Positions 21,384-33,123 of a stretch of 64,000 nucleotides of DNA are shown here, one piece after another. Source of the stretch: Phlegmacium glaucopus (taxonomy: Eukaryota > Basidiomycota > Agaricomycetes > Agaricales > Cortinariaceae); the NCBI GenBank assembly GCA_015039465.1, contig MU130558.1, positions 267,388 to 331,387 of the forward strand. Direction: 5' to 3'. The position numbers and the translations under genes are program-made. The first letter of the stretch is position 1. The number at the start of each line of letters is the position of its first letter. The notes under the pieces were generated by a model. It was not told the DNA's origin. It was given only the letters and a program-made list of their open reading frames with translations, and ran no database searches.

Positions 21384-23718
21384 TCATTGAAGGTGATTGG
21401 GGGAGGATCTAAAAAGCAGGTATAAGGTTAGAAAACATAATTTATATATACAAATTACATACCTTTTCCACCTTCCCTGATCACTGTATGTGCTTGCTAG
21501 ATTTGCTATGATAGTGAGAGTGTCTGGATGTTCTGCACCAAGTAGCTTCTTCATCATGTCTATAACTTGAACCTGCAGCTGCTCTGCCTCCTTCCACCTT
21601 CCTTGATCTCTGTATGTGCTTGCTATCTTTGCCATGCTGATGAGGATGTCTGGATGTTCTGCACCAAGCAGCTTCTTCCTTATGTCCATAACTTGGACCT
21701 GCAGCTGCTCTGCCTCATTCCACCTTCCCTGATCACTGTATGTGCTTGCTAGATTTCCCATACTCTTAAGGGTGTCTGGATGTTCTGCACCAAGCAGCTT
21801 CTTCCTCATGTCCATAACTTGAACCTGCAGCTGCTCTGCCTCATTCCACCTTCCCTGATCACTGTATGTGCTTGCTAGATTTCCCATACTCTTAAGGGTG
21901 TCTGGATGTTCTGCACCAAGCAACTTCTTCCTAATGTCCATAACCTGAATCTGCAGCTGTTCTGCCTCATTCCATCTTCCCTAATTACTGGATGTGATTG
22001 CTAGATTTTCCATATTCTTGAGGGTGTCTGGATGTTCTGCACCAGATAGCTTCTTCATCATATTTGTAGCTTGAACCTGCGGCTGCGCTGCCTCCTTCCA
22101 TCTTCCCAGATTACTGTATGTGCTTACTAGATTTACCATGCTCTGGAGGGTGTCTGAATGTTCTTGACCAAGCAGCCACTTCCTTATGTCCATAACTTGA
22201 ACATGCAGCTGCTCAGCCTCATTCCATCTTCCCATATTACTGTATGTGATTGCTAGATGTTCCATAACACTGAGGGTGTCTGGATCTTCTGCACCAAACA
22301 ACTTCTTCATCCTATCTATAACTTGAACCTGCAGCTGCTCTGCCTCATTCCACCTTCCCTGATCATTGTATATGAGTGCTATATTTGCCATACTGATGAG
22401 GGTGTCTGGATGTTCTGTACCAAGCAGCTTCTTCCTTGTGTCCATAGTTTGAACCCTCAGCTGCTCTGCATTGTCCCAATCTCCATTCTCCCCCATTACT
22501 AGTGCAAAATTTCTCCATTTATCATCATAGTACTGCTTAGTAAGTCCTATTTGTGTTCCATGTAACTCATTTGCCTTTATATGTGAAAACATTAACTGTT
22601 GCAGTGCATAATCCTGACTTTCAAATCCCAAAGGAACTGCACAGGACAAGATTATACTTCCCATCTCACACTTTCTTTGTTGCTCATCTTTTGACATTCT
22701 CTCCCGACTCCAGTAGTGCACCAGAGGATGAACAGACAACATTTTAGATGATTGTCCTCTTTTCATCAAGGAGAAAGAGAGAAGGACACTAATCCCTTGT
22801 CCAAAGATAAACTCATCCCAGTGACCATCATTGGCCAAGCCAAGCAGAGAATGATCCAGTAAAGTGACTGCCTGAGGTAACTTTTTAGCTAAGTCACTAT
22901 CATCAACCCTTTGCATGGCCTTCTCAGCAGCAGATCGGAATATGTCTTTAGAAATATTACTATGATGATAGAAAGCACATATTTGAAGGATTAAGATTGC
23001 AGCCTGGGCTGCTTGTGTATCTCCAGCAGTGGTATGCCCACCAGCTCTCCTTTCTATTTCTTTAAAAGAAAGATCCCAAGTCCCATATACTGTTTTATCA
23101 TACTTTGATGCTCCTGTGAATGTAATCTCTGACATGAGAGCCTGGCGATGTATTGAGATTTGCCTCAGATATTCATCAATATCACATCTCCCAGCCTCAA
23201 TGTAGGCCCCAGCATGATCAATAGCAAGAGGAATGCAACCAAGTTCAGTCACAATCCTTTTGCCAGCTTCTAGATGCTCAGGCAATGGATTCAAACAGCT
23301 GGCTTTGAGAAGTAGAGTTATAGCATCTGGTACCTCCATTTCATGGATCTCAATTTTGTTCTCAAATGATACAATCCTTCCCATGAATTGGTTTCTGCTA
23401 GTAATCAGAATATTACCTCTGTTACCTGGAGGAATGAACTTGGCCACAACCTCTGGTGAAGTATCATCAGCATTATCAAACACAATCAACCATTCTCCTT
23501 GGAGAGAAGATATCCACTGGAGGACAGACTCAACTGAGCCATCCACACCAGAATTGTGTGCAGCAGGAAGGCTAGATATGCCCTTGATAGACATTTCCAT
23601 GCTCTCATGAGAGGAGACATCAACCCAGAAGACATGTGAAAAACTATCAAGAAATGAATCCAGTGTTGTGAATGGCAGAGTAAGAACCCCACATATGATA
23701 GCCCATTCCTCAGGTCAA
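21384..23718 (-). pseudogene. NB-ARC/TPR (NLR-like) protein, P-loop lost and one nonsense codon
   Basis: The minus-strand frame opens after a stop at about 23720, without an ATG, and runs through FSHVFWVDVSSHES, Walker B WLIVFDNADD, sensor ILITSRN and GCIPLAIDHAGAYI, a helical winged region (SVHPLVHYWSRE) and then TPR repeats of about 42 residues (GRWNEAEQLQVQV, KKLLGAEHPDTL). The upstream P-loop (GGIGKT type) is missing; minisatellite sequence begins nearby. At 21981 one repeat has TAG where its sister repeats have CAG, after which the frame goes on to 21384, with a possible intron before the last eight residues. Intact relatives are thought to act as intracellular STAND-type signalling ATPases in fungal recognition. 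This copy cannot bind nucleotide normally. Confidence 0.85.
21475..21975 (-). repeat. Near-identical 126-bp TPR-coding repeats
   Basis: The last four TPR units of the NB-ARC/TPR gene are 126 bp long and almost identical at the DNA level; for instance KSMGNLASTYSDQGRWNEAE recurs unchanged. The more N-terminal units (22000-22450) are clearly more diverged. This is recent expansion or gene conversion at the 3' end of the array. Confidence 0.8.
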
Positions 23719-23929
23719 AGACCGAAAGGTGAAAACACATTATGTATGGTTGTAGTCCAAACAGCGGAGTGAGCTCATGGCTGGGATATGTCCATTATAG
23801 ACCGGTGAGCTGATGACCTCCACCAAGGCAGTTGGATGGCCCACCAGCCAGGACCGGCTACCCGTTCTGAACCAAAAAATAATGTTGGAGCTGAATGGAG
23901 AAGCCGATCGGGACTGAGTAGGCATCCGA

Positions 23930-24705
23930 CCAGAAGAATATCTGGGGTACCTGATCTGGACCAAATGGGTACCACCAGCCAGAAAATATTCTGAGGGATC
24001 GGGTCCGGACCAAATGGGCAGAAATATATTGTTGGGTATCGGCCCAGGATGGAATGGGTAGCCTGCCAAAAAATATTCTGGGGCTCGGGTCTGGACCAAA
24101 TGGGTGGCCCAGTCCAGACAAAATGGGTAGCAATATATTGTTGGGTATTGGCCTGGGATGGAATGGGTAGCCTGCCAGAAAATATTCTGGGGCTCGGTCT
24201 GGACCAAATGGGCCAGTAGGTAGCCATATATTGTTGGGTATCGGCCTGGGATGGAATGGGTAGCCTGCCAGAAAATATTCTGGGGCTCGGGTCTGGACCA
24301 AATGGGTAGGCATATATTGTTGGGTATTGGCCTGGGATGGAATGGGTAGCCTGCCAGAAAATATTCTGGGGATGGGGTCTGGACTAAAATGGGTAGAAAT
24401 ATATTTTTGGGTATTGGCCCAGGACAGAATGGGGAGCCTGTCAGAAAATATTCAGGGGATTAGGTCTGGGATTGGGTCTGGACCAAATGGGTGGTCCAGA
24501 CAAAATAGAAATAGGTAGGCATATATTGTTGTGTATTGGCCCAGAATGGAATGGGTAGCCTGCCAGACAATATTCTGGGGCTCAGGTCTGGACCAAATGG
24601 GTGGCCCAGTCCAGACAAAATGGGTAGCCATATATTGTTGGGTATCGGCCTGGGATGGAATGGGTAGCCTGCCAGAAAATATTCTGGGGCTCGGTGGAGT
24701 GCCGT
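23930..24705. repeat. Minisatellite, about eight units of 86 or 109 bp
   Basis: The unit contains AATATTCTGGGGCTCGGGTC, then GGACCAAATGGG, then TATATTGTTGGGTATTGGCC and GGATGGAATGGGTAGCCTGC. Long units have an extra 23-bp block (GGCCCAGTCCAGACAAAATGG). The array starts gradually about 200 bp from the broken 5' end of the NB-ARC/TPR gene and ends sharply near 24700. Minus-strand frames through it are open in more than one phase and Pro-rich, which follows from the repeat composition. Confidence 0.85.
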
Positions 24706-25038
24706 AGAACGACCCTCCAGGGAAATCACGTGACTGTTTACATATGTTTGGCATCACCCTTACATTACAAAACTAGATACAGTAGAGGCAATGAGAGGCA
24801 ACACAATCAAACTCATTCTTTATCGGATTACCCCAATCCATCTGGTGATGAGAGCGGATTGAACCCACAATAAAGAAAAGCAACACGGGCAAGGTCAAAA
24901 GTACAAAGGAATACAGGAATTAAACGGGAAACGGAAATAGGCACGCTGGCACATACAAACAACAAAAAGTATCCTCGAGACCCTCTAGGACGATATACCT
25001 CAAGGAACCGAGCCTCAACCACAACGATAAGCTCAGCA

Positions 25039-26479
25039 ATGGGAAACAGCACACCAATACCACCACAGACAGACTCCACAAGAGCATCATCACGACTCTC
25101 AGGAAACTACGAGCTCATCGTACCTACGTCACAGGCTAACACACCATCTTCAACAAGCTCAGACACATCGCCACAGCGCCAAACAAGAAGCATTCCAACA
25201 GAAACAACTGAATACATAATCCAGACGGAAATTGAAGAAATGTTGGCAGAAGTGATAACACCATTTCAGGGAGACAAAGAGGATGAAAACCCAGAAGATT
25301 TCCTATGAGCCTTCTTCAGGCGAATGGGCAATAGCAATGACGAGGTCAAAAAGACACAATTCCCAAATTACCTACAAGCAGACGGGGTCGCCGATGATTG
25401 GTACATAGACCTTGACGACAATGAAAAGAAAACCTGGGCTGAAATAGAAGCAGCCTTCCGAAAGAGATGGCTGAGGAAAAAGCAAGTAAAGAAGACGGTC
25501 AAAGAATATGAAGAAGAAATTCTAAACCAAACGATAACTACAGAAGATTTAGCAAAGAAAGAAAAGGTTGCAGGAAGAGAGATATACTCACATATCGCAT
25601 GGGCAGATAAAATGGCAAAAGCAGTCAAAGGCGCCAAGCTGGATAACACCACCACCTACATCAGACAAGTCAGAAAGGAGTTACCAAGCATATTTCGAGA
25701 AAAAGTTGGAACAGGACACAAAGACTGGGACACATTTTTACAAGCAGTCCGAGATGTCAACATCGACTACATCCGAGACAGCATGGACATATGGAACAAA
25801 AGTCAAGCAGAACAGAAAGCCATCGAAAGACGTATACAATTCCTGGAAACAGTGCCGAAATCACCCACAGCCCCAATACGACAACAACTCACAACGGTCA
25901 CTATCTCCATCCAAGCAACAACCATTGCCAAACACAGCTGATATGAATAATCCATTTGAAAGCAACAGCGGCAGTCAAGGCAACCTCAGATTTCCAATAA
26001 ATCCTAATGCACAACGCCAAAACAGAGCAAATACCACCAACTTCAACCCTAGACCCCCACCAATGGCTGAACAGAAAGCGGAACTATGAACACTTCTATC
26101 AACCATGCCACATCACCCGGATACACAAGCAGGTCATCAAGCCCACCAAGCGCAACAAGCTGAATGGATGAGAAATTATGGACCAGGTACCAAAGTAACG
26201 GAAAAGACACCGTACCCCCTTCGACCTGGCACCGTACCAGTCAATTCCGGCGAGTGTTTCACATGCAGCCAGGTGGGCCACCTGGGATCGAGAAGCGGAG
26301 AAAACTGCCAAGCCCTGGGTTACCGCACGCTCCACCCGAACGAGCAACAATGGAGAGCAATCTGCACTCGCATCCTCAAAGAGCCGCGGGGCACAACCAA
26401 CATTCATTTCTTAGCAGTTGACAACTACGGCACTAACTGGCAAGACATCCAGGGAAACGAGGAAGGGCCGTCAAAATAG
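25039..26479 (+). pseudogene. Gag of the plus-strand gypsy element (broken)
   Basis: The first frame, 25039-25308, is Ser/Thr-rich and ends EDFL before a TGA. The frame resumes at once with AFFRRMGNSNDE and DDWYIDL, typical of the gypsy capsid domain. Near 25900 a frameshift moves the rest into another phase (NPFESNSGSQG), a further TGA lies at 26087, and the last piece holds a knuckle CFTCSQVGHLGSRSGENC: two Cys, a His and a third Cys, with eight instead of four residues before the last Cys. The product would package the RNA; three lesions rule that out for this copy. Confidence 0.75.
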
Positions 26480-26487
26480 ATACCCAA

Positions 26488-27048
26488 TTGACGGCCCCAG
26501 CAGAGGGTGGTGATAAAATGGAAGACAATAGCAGTGAATTGAACACAGCCAATGTACCAGCGATAGAATCTGGAATGCAAATATTTGACATGTATATCGT
26601 GGGACATGAACCTAAACATACCACACAACTGTTCATACACCAGCTCCAAATCCTAGCACCAAAAAGAGAAGTTGTGAGGACATGGGCCAATTTCGATGAT
26701 GGCGCACTAGTAAACGCAATGTCAGCAACAAAGTTTGAAAGCATCAAACACCGACTAGGACAGTATAAATCCTCGTCGCAATGGTTACGAATGGCAAATG
26801 GAGCTATTGTATGGCTGGTGGCAGTATGGGAAGGTGAAATGGAGATAGGAGGGGTCAGAGCACATGGCGCTTTTGAGGTGTTCGACAGCGGAGGCAATTG
26901 GGAGTTCCTGTTTGGGAAAACGCTACTCACAACGTTCAATGCAATCCACAATTACAAAGATGACACAGTAACAGTAACAAACAGAGGAAACACAACAGTA
27001 CTCAGAAACCAAGTTGACATTGTAAAAGGAAAAAGCAGAATAGAATAA
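26488..27048 (+). CDS. Retropepsin-like protease of the gypsy element
   Basis: An open 186-residue frame. WANFDDGALVNAMS fits the hydrophobic-Asp-x-Gly-Ala centre of retroviral-type aspartic proteases (FDDGA here), and the FLFGKTLL segment resembles the second conserved block (GxPxL-type). The frame ends KGKSRIE and stops 36 bp before the reverse transcriptase frame. It would cut Gag and Pol. Identification rests on position and the active-site motif, and the domain is short of other landmarks. Confidence 0.6.
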   Translation: MTAPAEGGDKMEDNSSELNTANVPAIESGMQIFDMYIVGHEPKHTTQLFIHQLQILAPKREVVRTWANFDDGALVNAMSATKFESIKHRLGQYKSSSQWLRMANGAIVWLVAVWEGEMEIGGVRAHGAFEVFDSGGNWEFLFGKTLLTTFNAIHNYKDDTVTVTNRGNTTVLRNQVDIVKGKSRIE

Positions 27049-27084
27049 CCAAGAGCAAGTGTAGGAGAGGAGCAAGAAAATTTA

Positions 27085-30000
27085 GTGGGGAACAAAGAAA
27101 CATTCCCCTCGAGGGAAGTTTCTATGAACTCACACGATAAAAAAGAACATGCAATTAACGCCGCAATCATAGAAACTTTTGAGAGTGGAGAGGCATCACC
27201 AATCTACATCACCACAGGAGAATTGGTGGAAGACACTTCTATAGCAACCGAAATAGAAGTAGATAGCCTCAAGAACAATAGCAACATATTCACACGACTC
27301 ACAGACCCCTGGAAAAGGGAGAGAGTAGCTGAAATACTCAAGCAGGTGACAATTGGACCAGATTTAAATGAAAAGGAGCATAAACAAATGTTAAAGTTCA
27401 TATCCGAATGGGCTGACATTTTCGCCCTCTCAGTTGATGAAGTGAAACACGTCGAAGATGCAGTACACCGATTGGACATCGAACCTGGAACAATCTTTAC
27501 GACCAAGGTCCACCAAAAGCCGTTGACACCGCCACAGAAGAAATATTTGCACGAAAGCGTAGATGCAATGCTCAGTGCAAACATTATCGAACAATGCTCA
27601 CCTGATCAAGTGAAATGCGTGTCACCAACCACATTGGCCCACAAAACACACACCGGATCTGGACTAACGCTAGAAGAATTACAACATCACGTTAACAATG
27701 AGTGTATTTCTCATGGTTTTGAACCAACCTTCAATTTACCCCCTAGAACTGCACCAACACCAGACAACAAGTCAAATAAGAAAGAGATGAAATGGCGAAT
27801 ATGCCAGAACTTCTCCCAAATCAACAAAGTCACTAAAGTAGCCCCAATGCCACAAGGTGACATAAGAGTGAAACAGCAAAGGTTAAGCGGGCATAGATGG
27901 GTAACAGGGTTTGACTTTGCAGCAGGGTTCTATGCTGTGATGGTAGCCCCAGAATCACGCCCATACACGGCTTTCTACGTAGAAGGAAGAGGTTACTTCC
28001 AATACAAAAGAATACCGTTTGGGTTAACAGGAGCTCCTTCAACGTTCACGCACATGACAGCAACATGGATGCATGAACTAATCGTTGATGGAACCATGGA
28101 GCTCTTTGTGGACGACGGAGGAACAGCAGCGAATACATTCGAGGAAATGATGAACAAACTGACGAAGATATTCACCTCAATCAGAAAGCATGGCTTATTG
28201 CTGTCAGCCAGTAAGTGTGAGTTCTTCATGACCACAATGGTATTTGCTGGCGCGTCTATAGGGCCCAAAGGAGTTCAACCAGATCTCAGTAAGCTCACGG
28301 CAATAGTGAACTGGAAAACACCAGAAGACGCCCTAGCACTAGCGGGATTCCTGGGTCTAACAGGTTGGTTTTGAGATCTAATACTCGGGTATGCAAAGAA
28401 GGAACAACCTTTGCGAGACCTACTATGGAACGTGAACATGCCAGAAAAGTACACTAAAACAACATACAGACGAATCATGGCGAACCACAAGCTCAAGGAC
28501 TACTGGAAAGACAAACACACAAGAGCGTTCCTAGCCCTAAAAGCAGCCATGACATCGGAACCAGTACTGAAAGGACCAAAATGGGATGGTACACTGTTCA
28601 TTGTAACAACCGACAGTTGTAAAGATGCATTCGGGGCAGTACTAACACAAAAGTTCGAAACAGTACTACCAAGCAGGAAAATAGTGAAAAAACTGCATCC
28701 AATCGTGTTCACATCCAAACGAACATCCAAAACAGAAGAGAAGTACAAACCCTTCTTACTGGAGTTCACAGCATTAAAGTTTGGCTTAGACAAGTTCTCT
28801 GACACAATATGGGGATTCCCAGTTGAAGTAGAAACTGATTGTCAAGCACTTCAAGACCATCTAATGAACGACAAGCTAAGTGCCACACATGCTCGTTGGA
28901 GAGATGGCATATTAGCTCACCAAATCGTAGATGTTAGGCATGTACCAGGACGCATCAATGTGGTGGCCGACGGCCTGAGCAGAGAGAACAAAGGTCTACC
29001 TAATGAACACAACAATGGAAGCCAATGGACGGTATCAGAAGACTGGGAAGCAATGACAGGACTCACACACGACATCTTCCACATCACAAATTACACACTA
29101 CCGGAAGTGTCCCAGCTACAAGAGCGCTTCAAAGACGAACCCATATTCAGAGAAGTAGTCAAGCCAATACTAGAACCAGACCAGGGCAAAAGTGTAAGGC
29201 TACGGAAAAGAGCACGACACAGAGCCTCGGAGTATGCCATAGATGAAGGAAAGTTATGGAGAGTCGCTGGAGGACATTGTAATCGCACTAGGACACGAGT
29301 AGAATGTGTGACAAAAGAGGAAGCGACACAGATAGCAACAAAAGAACATGCAGAAAATGGCCACTGGGGTAGAGACACAGTTAAAAAGTCGCCAATGGAC
29401 CGCATTTGGAGCCCAAACCTAGACGCCTCAATCATCACAGGCATCTCACAGTGTGGGCACTGCAAGAACTTTGGGGGAACACATGTCAATGCCTTACTAA
29501 ACCCCATCACAAGAAGACATCCTTTCAAACTACTGGTCAGAGACTACCTGTCAATGCCCAATGGCAAGGGCGGATACCATACTATAGGCTTGTACTTGGA
29601 CACCTATTCACAACACGTATGGGCATTCAAATACAAGACAGCGGGAAGTGTGAAGACAACAGTGGATGTGTTGTCAAGAATATTCCAAAACTTTGTAGCT
29701 GCGGAAACTTTCATGACAGACGGAGGAAAACATTTCAATAACAATGAAGTATGTGCGGTTTGTAACAAGTGGGGAACAAATACTCACATCATCGCCGCAT
29801 ATTCACCATGGATCAATGGTTTGGTCGAAGGAGCTAACAAAATCTTACTTCATGTCTTGAAAAGACTCTGCGCACCTAATTTAGGAGAAGACGAGTACGA
29901 CAAAGCAAAGATAAGTGACATCCCAAAAACTTGGCCAGAACACCTCGACGAGGCGATACAAATAATCAACTCTCAACTACTACCTACTTTCAAATTCTCA

Positions 30001-30381
30001 CCCAAAGAATTACTGCTAGGGCTAGTAGTAAATACGATCCCAACAGAGTTGTCAATGGCCGCCGAACCGATAACACCAGAAGATGTAACAACACAAAGGG
30101 CTTACATCGCACAGCAAAGACTAGACGGGTATGAAGAGATGGTTAAACACACTATCAAGCGGAAAACCATATTCGACAAATGGGTCTTAGCATGTAAACC
30201 AGGTGAAGTTATATTTTCAAAAGGTCAACTAGTTCAAATCTACAGAAATGACCTAGATTTCACCCTCAAAACGGATCATAAACTACTTCCCAAATGGTCA
30301 CCACCACAAAGAATAGCATCACAAAACAGTAATTCATACACTCTCAAAAAACTCAACGGTGATACACTGTCAGTACGCTAG
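27085..30381 (+). pseudogene. Reverse transcriptase, RNase H and integrase of the gypsy element
   Basis: The frame 27085-28374 holds the reverse transcriptase: TGFDFAAGFYAVMVA with the first Asp, YKRIPFGLTGAPSTF, and ELFVDDGGTA with the catalytic pair. At 28372 a TGA stands where CGA (Arg, in FRDLI) is expected, and the same protein goes on to 30381. RNase H is seen as VTTDSCKDAFGAVLT and VETDCQALQDHL, then the integrase HHCC finger (HAENGHWGRD to CGHCKNF) and the DDE core with VRDYLSM, TDGGKHFNN and LVEGANKIL. No chromodomain was seen. One transition would restore the frame, so decay here is modest. Confidence 0.85.
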
Positions 30382-30401
30382 GTGCTGTACTAACTGAGGT
30401 G

Positions 30402-31542
30402 TGATGCGGCTCGGGGCTTCGGTGGCCTAAACACTGAGTCAAGTATATGCAGAAAGGTTCCAACTAAGGTAGGGCGACGAGATATGAGACGAGCGAAACG
30501 AGGAGCAATGTAATGACGAAAGGGCGACGAAGGAACGAAGTGGCGACGCAGTGACGAAGGGGAGATGCAGTGACGAAGGGGAGACGCAGTGACGAAGGGG
30601 CGACGCAGTGACGAAGGGGCGACGCAGTGACGAAGGGGCGACGCAGTGACGAAGTATAGTCGCTGTATGGGCGACTCGCAGTAAAACGCAATGAAACGAA
30701 GGCGAACGACGAGAGAGACGATGACAAGACTTAATTCTATACTCTGGGGAGAGAGGCGAATACTTTCTTATTGTTCTTTGTAACTAAATTACAGGAGGTT
30801 TTTATAGTAGGTAGAGGAGATCACATGGCTAAGTTGCACATGTGTATCTATAAAACAAATCAAAACGATGAAACAGGAGTCCAAGAGGGACTAGGCAAAA
30901 TGGGGAGACAAAACATCAGGGATAGTGGGCGATAAATGAAAGAGGACCGGTCGTCGCTCCGAGGACCGGCAGGAGACATGTGGTATAGGGAGGCGATCAA
31001 GGAGCGATGGCAAACGTATCAAAAATAAAGAAAACAACGCGTTTGAGGTAACCGAAGAGAGATAAAAGAATATAAATGATCAGCGACCCAAAATGCCCAA
31101 TGGTGTTAAGGAACTTCTCGATCTGGTGATTGTCGCTGGATAGGAGCGACTGGTAGGGTAGCTCCGACGATTTGACACCAAACGATTCGGTGTAGCGTAG
31201 GGGGACGTCGGTCTGGGCAGTGGACGTGCCTACGACTCTTAGACGAGTGAGCATTACCAAATATGGAAAAAGCATGACTATACACGTGACCGCTGGTGAA
31301 AGGGAGCGAAAGGGAGGCAGGACGCCTAATGTCGTCCGGGTACTGCCGGAGAAGGGGGCGATCGTACGAGCGAAATATAGCCAAGGCATTTAGGAAGCTT
31401 CTGGGACAGTAGAGGCGACGACCAAATAGCCAGAGACTTATCTATGCAATAAAACAGCAAATAGTCGGTGTAAGAGGCGACGTAGAGCGACGTTGCTGCC
31501 AAAAATGCGAAAAACGAAGGCAGGGAACCAGCATGTTCATCA
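30402..31542 (-). mobile_element. LTR family B: 3' LTR of gypsy-1
   Basis: Read on the minus strand, the sequence starts TGATGAACATGC at 31542, right after a purine tract (AAGTGAGGAGA), and ends GAGCCGCATCA at 30402. It shares the TGAT...ATCA ends of LTR-A. The assignment rests on these ends, the polypurine tract and the position 3' of gypsy-1; the second copy of this LTR is not in the window. Its 3' part holds 19-bp tandem repeats. Confidence 0.55.
30530..30660. repeat. 19-bp tandem repeats in LTR-B
   Basis: The unit GCGACGCAGTGACGAAGGG is repeated about six times with few changes (CGACG, AGACG and AGATG variants). Because of the repeats the minus-strand frame here looks open, giving a low-complexity Arg/Pro-rich product that is not a gene. 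Confidence 0.85.
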
Positions 31543-31736
31543 TCTCCTCACTTACTTTGCTGTCCCTATTTCTGTTTAGGAGTCATCCTTCAAATCAACA
31601 AAACAATGACTTGTCCAAAAGTAGCTGGATTGTGACAAGTGACTGACTCGGTGACAGTTGACAAGTGGCTTGGGCACTTATTTGATTCTTATCTCCCCCC
31701 ATCATGTCTACTTGTAGGACTCGCTGATCCGCTGTC

Positions 31737-33123
31737 ATGGAGCCTGAGCAGCCACCTGCTCTGCCTGCACCTTCTGTACCGGCCCCAGAAGAGCCCTCTT
31801 CGGCAGAGAAGTTATCCCTCAAGAGGGAGTTCGATCGGCTCTTCCAGAAGACCTTGAGCGATAAAAAGGCCATTTTTGCTGCTGACGGAGAGACGGAGTG
31901 GAAGGCGGCACTGGTGGAGCTGGAGGAGGACCTGGTGTGTGTCTGAGCCCATTTGTACGATTGATTCTGATCAATTTTTTGGCAGGACAACCTTGGAGCA
32001 TTGGTGGCTCGCTTGGAAACTCGGGCGGCGTTTGGCTGGAACCTGCGATATACGGATATGACTCCTTGGGTCGCCAAATTTCTGTCCTCCGCCCAGTCTA
32101 GTATCGTTAAGCGACTTAAAGAAAATATGCTTTGTCTTCATGCCCGGATATTCGAACTATCATTGTCCACACCCTTGGGATATTCGGAGGAAGATGGATC
32201 AGCCGGTGAGGAGGAGGAGGGTGAGGTGGAGTCCGAGGAAGAGGAGGTTGTACCGGTGAGCAAAGGGAAGTCGTCAATGAGCAAAGGCAAGTTGTCGATC
32301 AGGGAAGTTAGGTAGAACCAGAGGTCGTCAAGCTGAACGATCCACCAGTACGTCTGGGTCGTTTGTTCTTGGGCTTTCACTCATGGCGACTTTTTAGTGT
32401 GGCCGATGTGCCAAAGCCAGTCGTGACTGTGTCCCTCGTACTGGCCCAACCGATCACGGTCGTTGTGAACGCTGTTTTGCACAACGAAAAGGCTGTTCCT
32501 TGTACCAAAGGCCTGCGAGTACAGCAACTCCAAAGAAACGAGGCAAGGCCGCCGAGTTAGTTGAAGCTGAGGAGGGTGAGTCGGTAGAGGAGCCGGCACC
32601 GAAATCACCGGGGCTCTTGAGTTCTTTGACGAGAGGGTTTAAATGGAAGCAGGCCACGAAATCACCTGAGGCTCCTCCACCACCTCCTCCTTCGAAACTG
32701 CCTAGGCTCAACTTGGTAGGCGTCGTCGTTCCCCCTCTTGTCAAACCGCGTTCATCATATTCACAGTTCCGAAAGCCCACTGAAGCGTCGTCCTCGGCTG
32801 CTGCAAGTGTCGTAGGTGAGATGGGACCTCCTCGTTTGGCTACTCCCTCGGTTTGGTCGTTTGCTACATTTTCATTTGGGTCAGCCTCCCAGGATCCTGA
32901 TCATGCCTTGGCGCTTCTCCAAATGAAGTATCAAGCGTCTCAGGAAGACCTCCGCCTTGAAAGGGAGCGACTCGCCCTGGAACAGCAGTGGTCTTTTCAT
33001 CAAGAGGCCTACTACGAGCGGACGCTATCAGAGCAGCGGGCAAGATATGAGCAGGAGCTGGCAGAAGCACGGAAGCCGAGGTCCAGTGAAGAGGGGAAGG
33101 CAAAACGGAGGAAGGGGTTGTGA
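31737..33123 (+). CDS. Antisense accessory gene 1 of gypsy-1: Zn2Cys6-like cluster plus coiled coil
   Basis: Exons 31737-31934, 31986-32255, 32312-32347 and 32398-33123, with introns of 51, 56 and 50 bp (GT-AG), all phase 0, give 409 residues. The N-terminus is Pro-rich, followed by helices (EFDRLFQKTLSDKK) and an acidic stretch. Exon 4 starts exactly at the first Cys of CGRCAKASRDC, followed after 11 residues by CERCFAQRKGC: CX2CX6C-X11-CX2CX6C, the spacing of fungal Zn2Cys6 DNA-binding domains (Cys169 to Cys201). A basic segment and a C-terminal coiled coil (about 340-400) follow. The gene lies between pol and the 3' LTR of gypsy-1, on the opposite strand. A DNA-binding or regulatory role is inference. 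Confidence 0.7.

Larger units (their letters stand above)
24750..30381 (+). mobile_element. Ty3/gypsy retrotransposon, plus strand, no LTRs found
   Basis: Gag, protease, reverse transcriptase, RNase H and integrase follow each other from 25039 to 30381. Integrase last places it in Ty3/gypsy. I found no repeat between the 5' leader (24710-25038) and the sequence after 30381, where LTR-B of the next element starts 20 bp further on, so the 3' LTR appears lost. In-frame TGA codons at 25309 and 28372 and a frameshift in gag near 25900 show that it is inactive. The coding strand is strongly A-rich. Confidence 0.8.

Noticed and set aside
23740..24313. Minus-strand frames of about 150 residues in the minisatellite as genes
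   Set aside because: Several phases are open at once through repeat composition, and none carries a domain or splice pattern.
24750..25038. A 5' LTR for the plus-strand gypsy element
   Set aside because: No matching repeat was found after 30381, and LTR-B there belongs to the minus-strand element by its polypurine tract and orientation.
30464..30727. Minus-strand frame of 87 residues in LTR-B
   Set aside because: It is the translation of 19-bp tandem repeats; low complexity and no start context.
31595..32077. Minus-strand frame of 160 residues opposite antisense gene 1
   Set aside because: Ser/Ala-rich mirror of the plus-strand exons; the plus-strand gene has splice sites, a cysteine cluster and a homologue.
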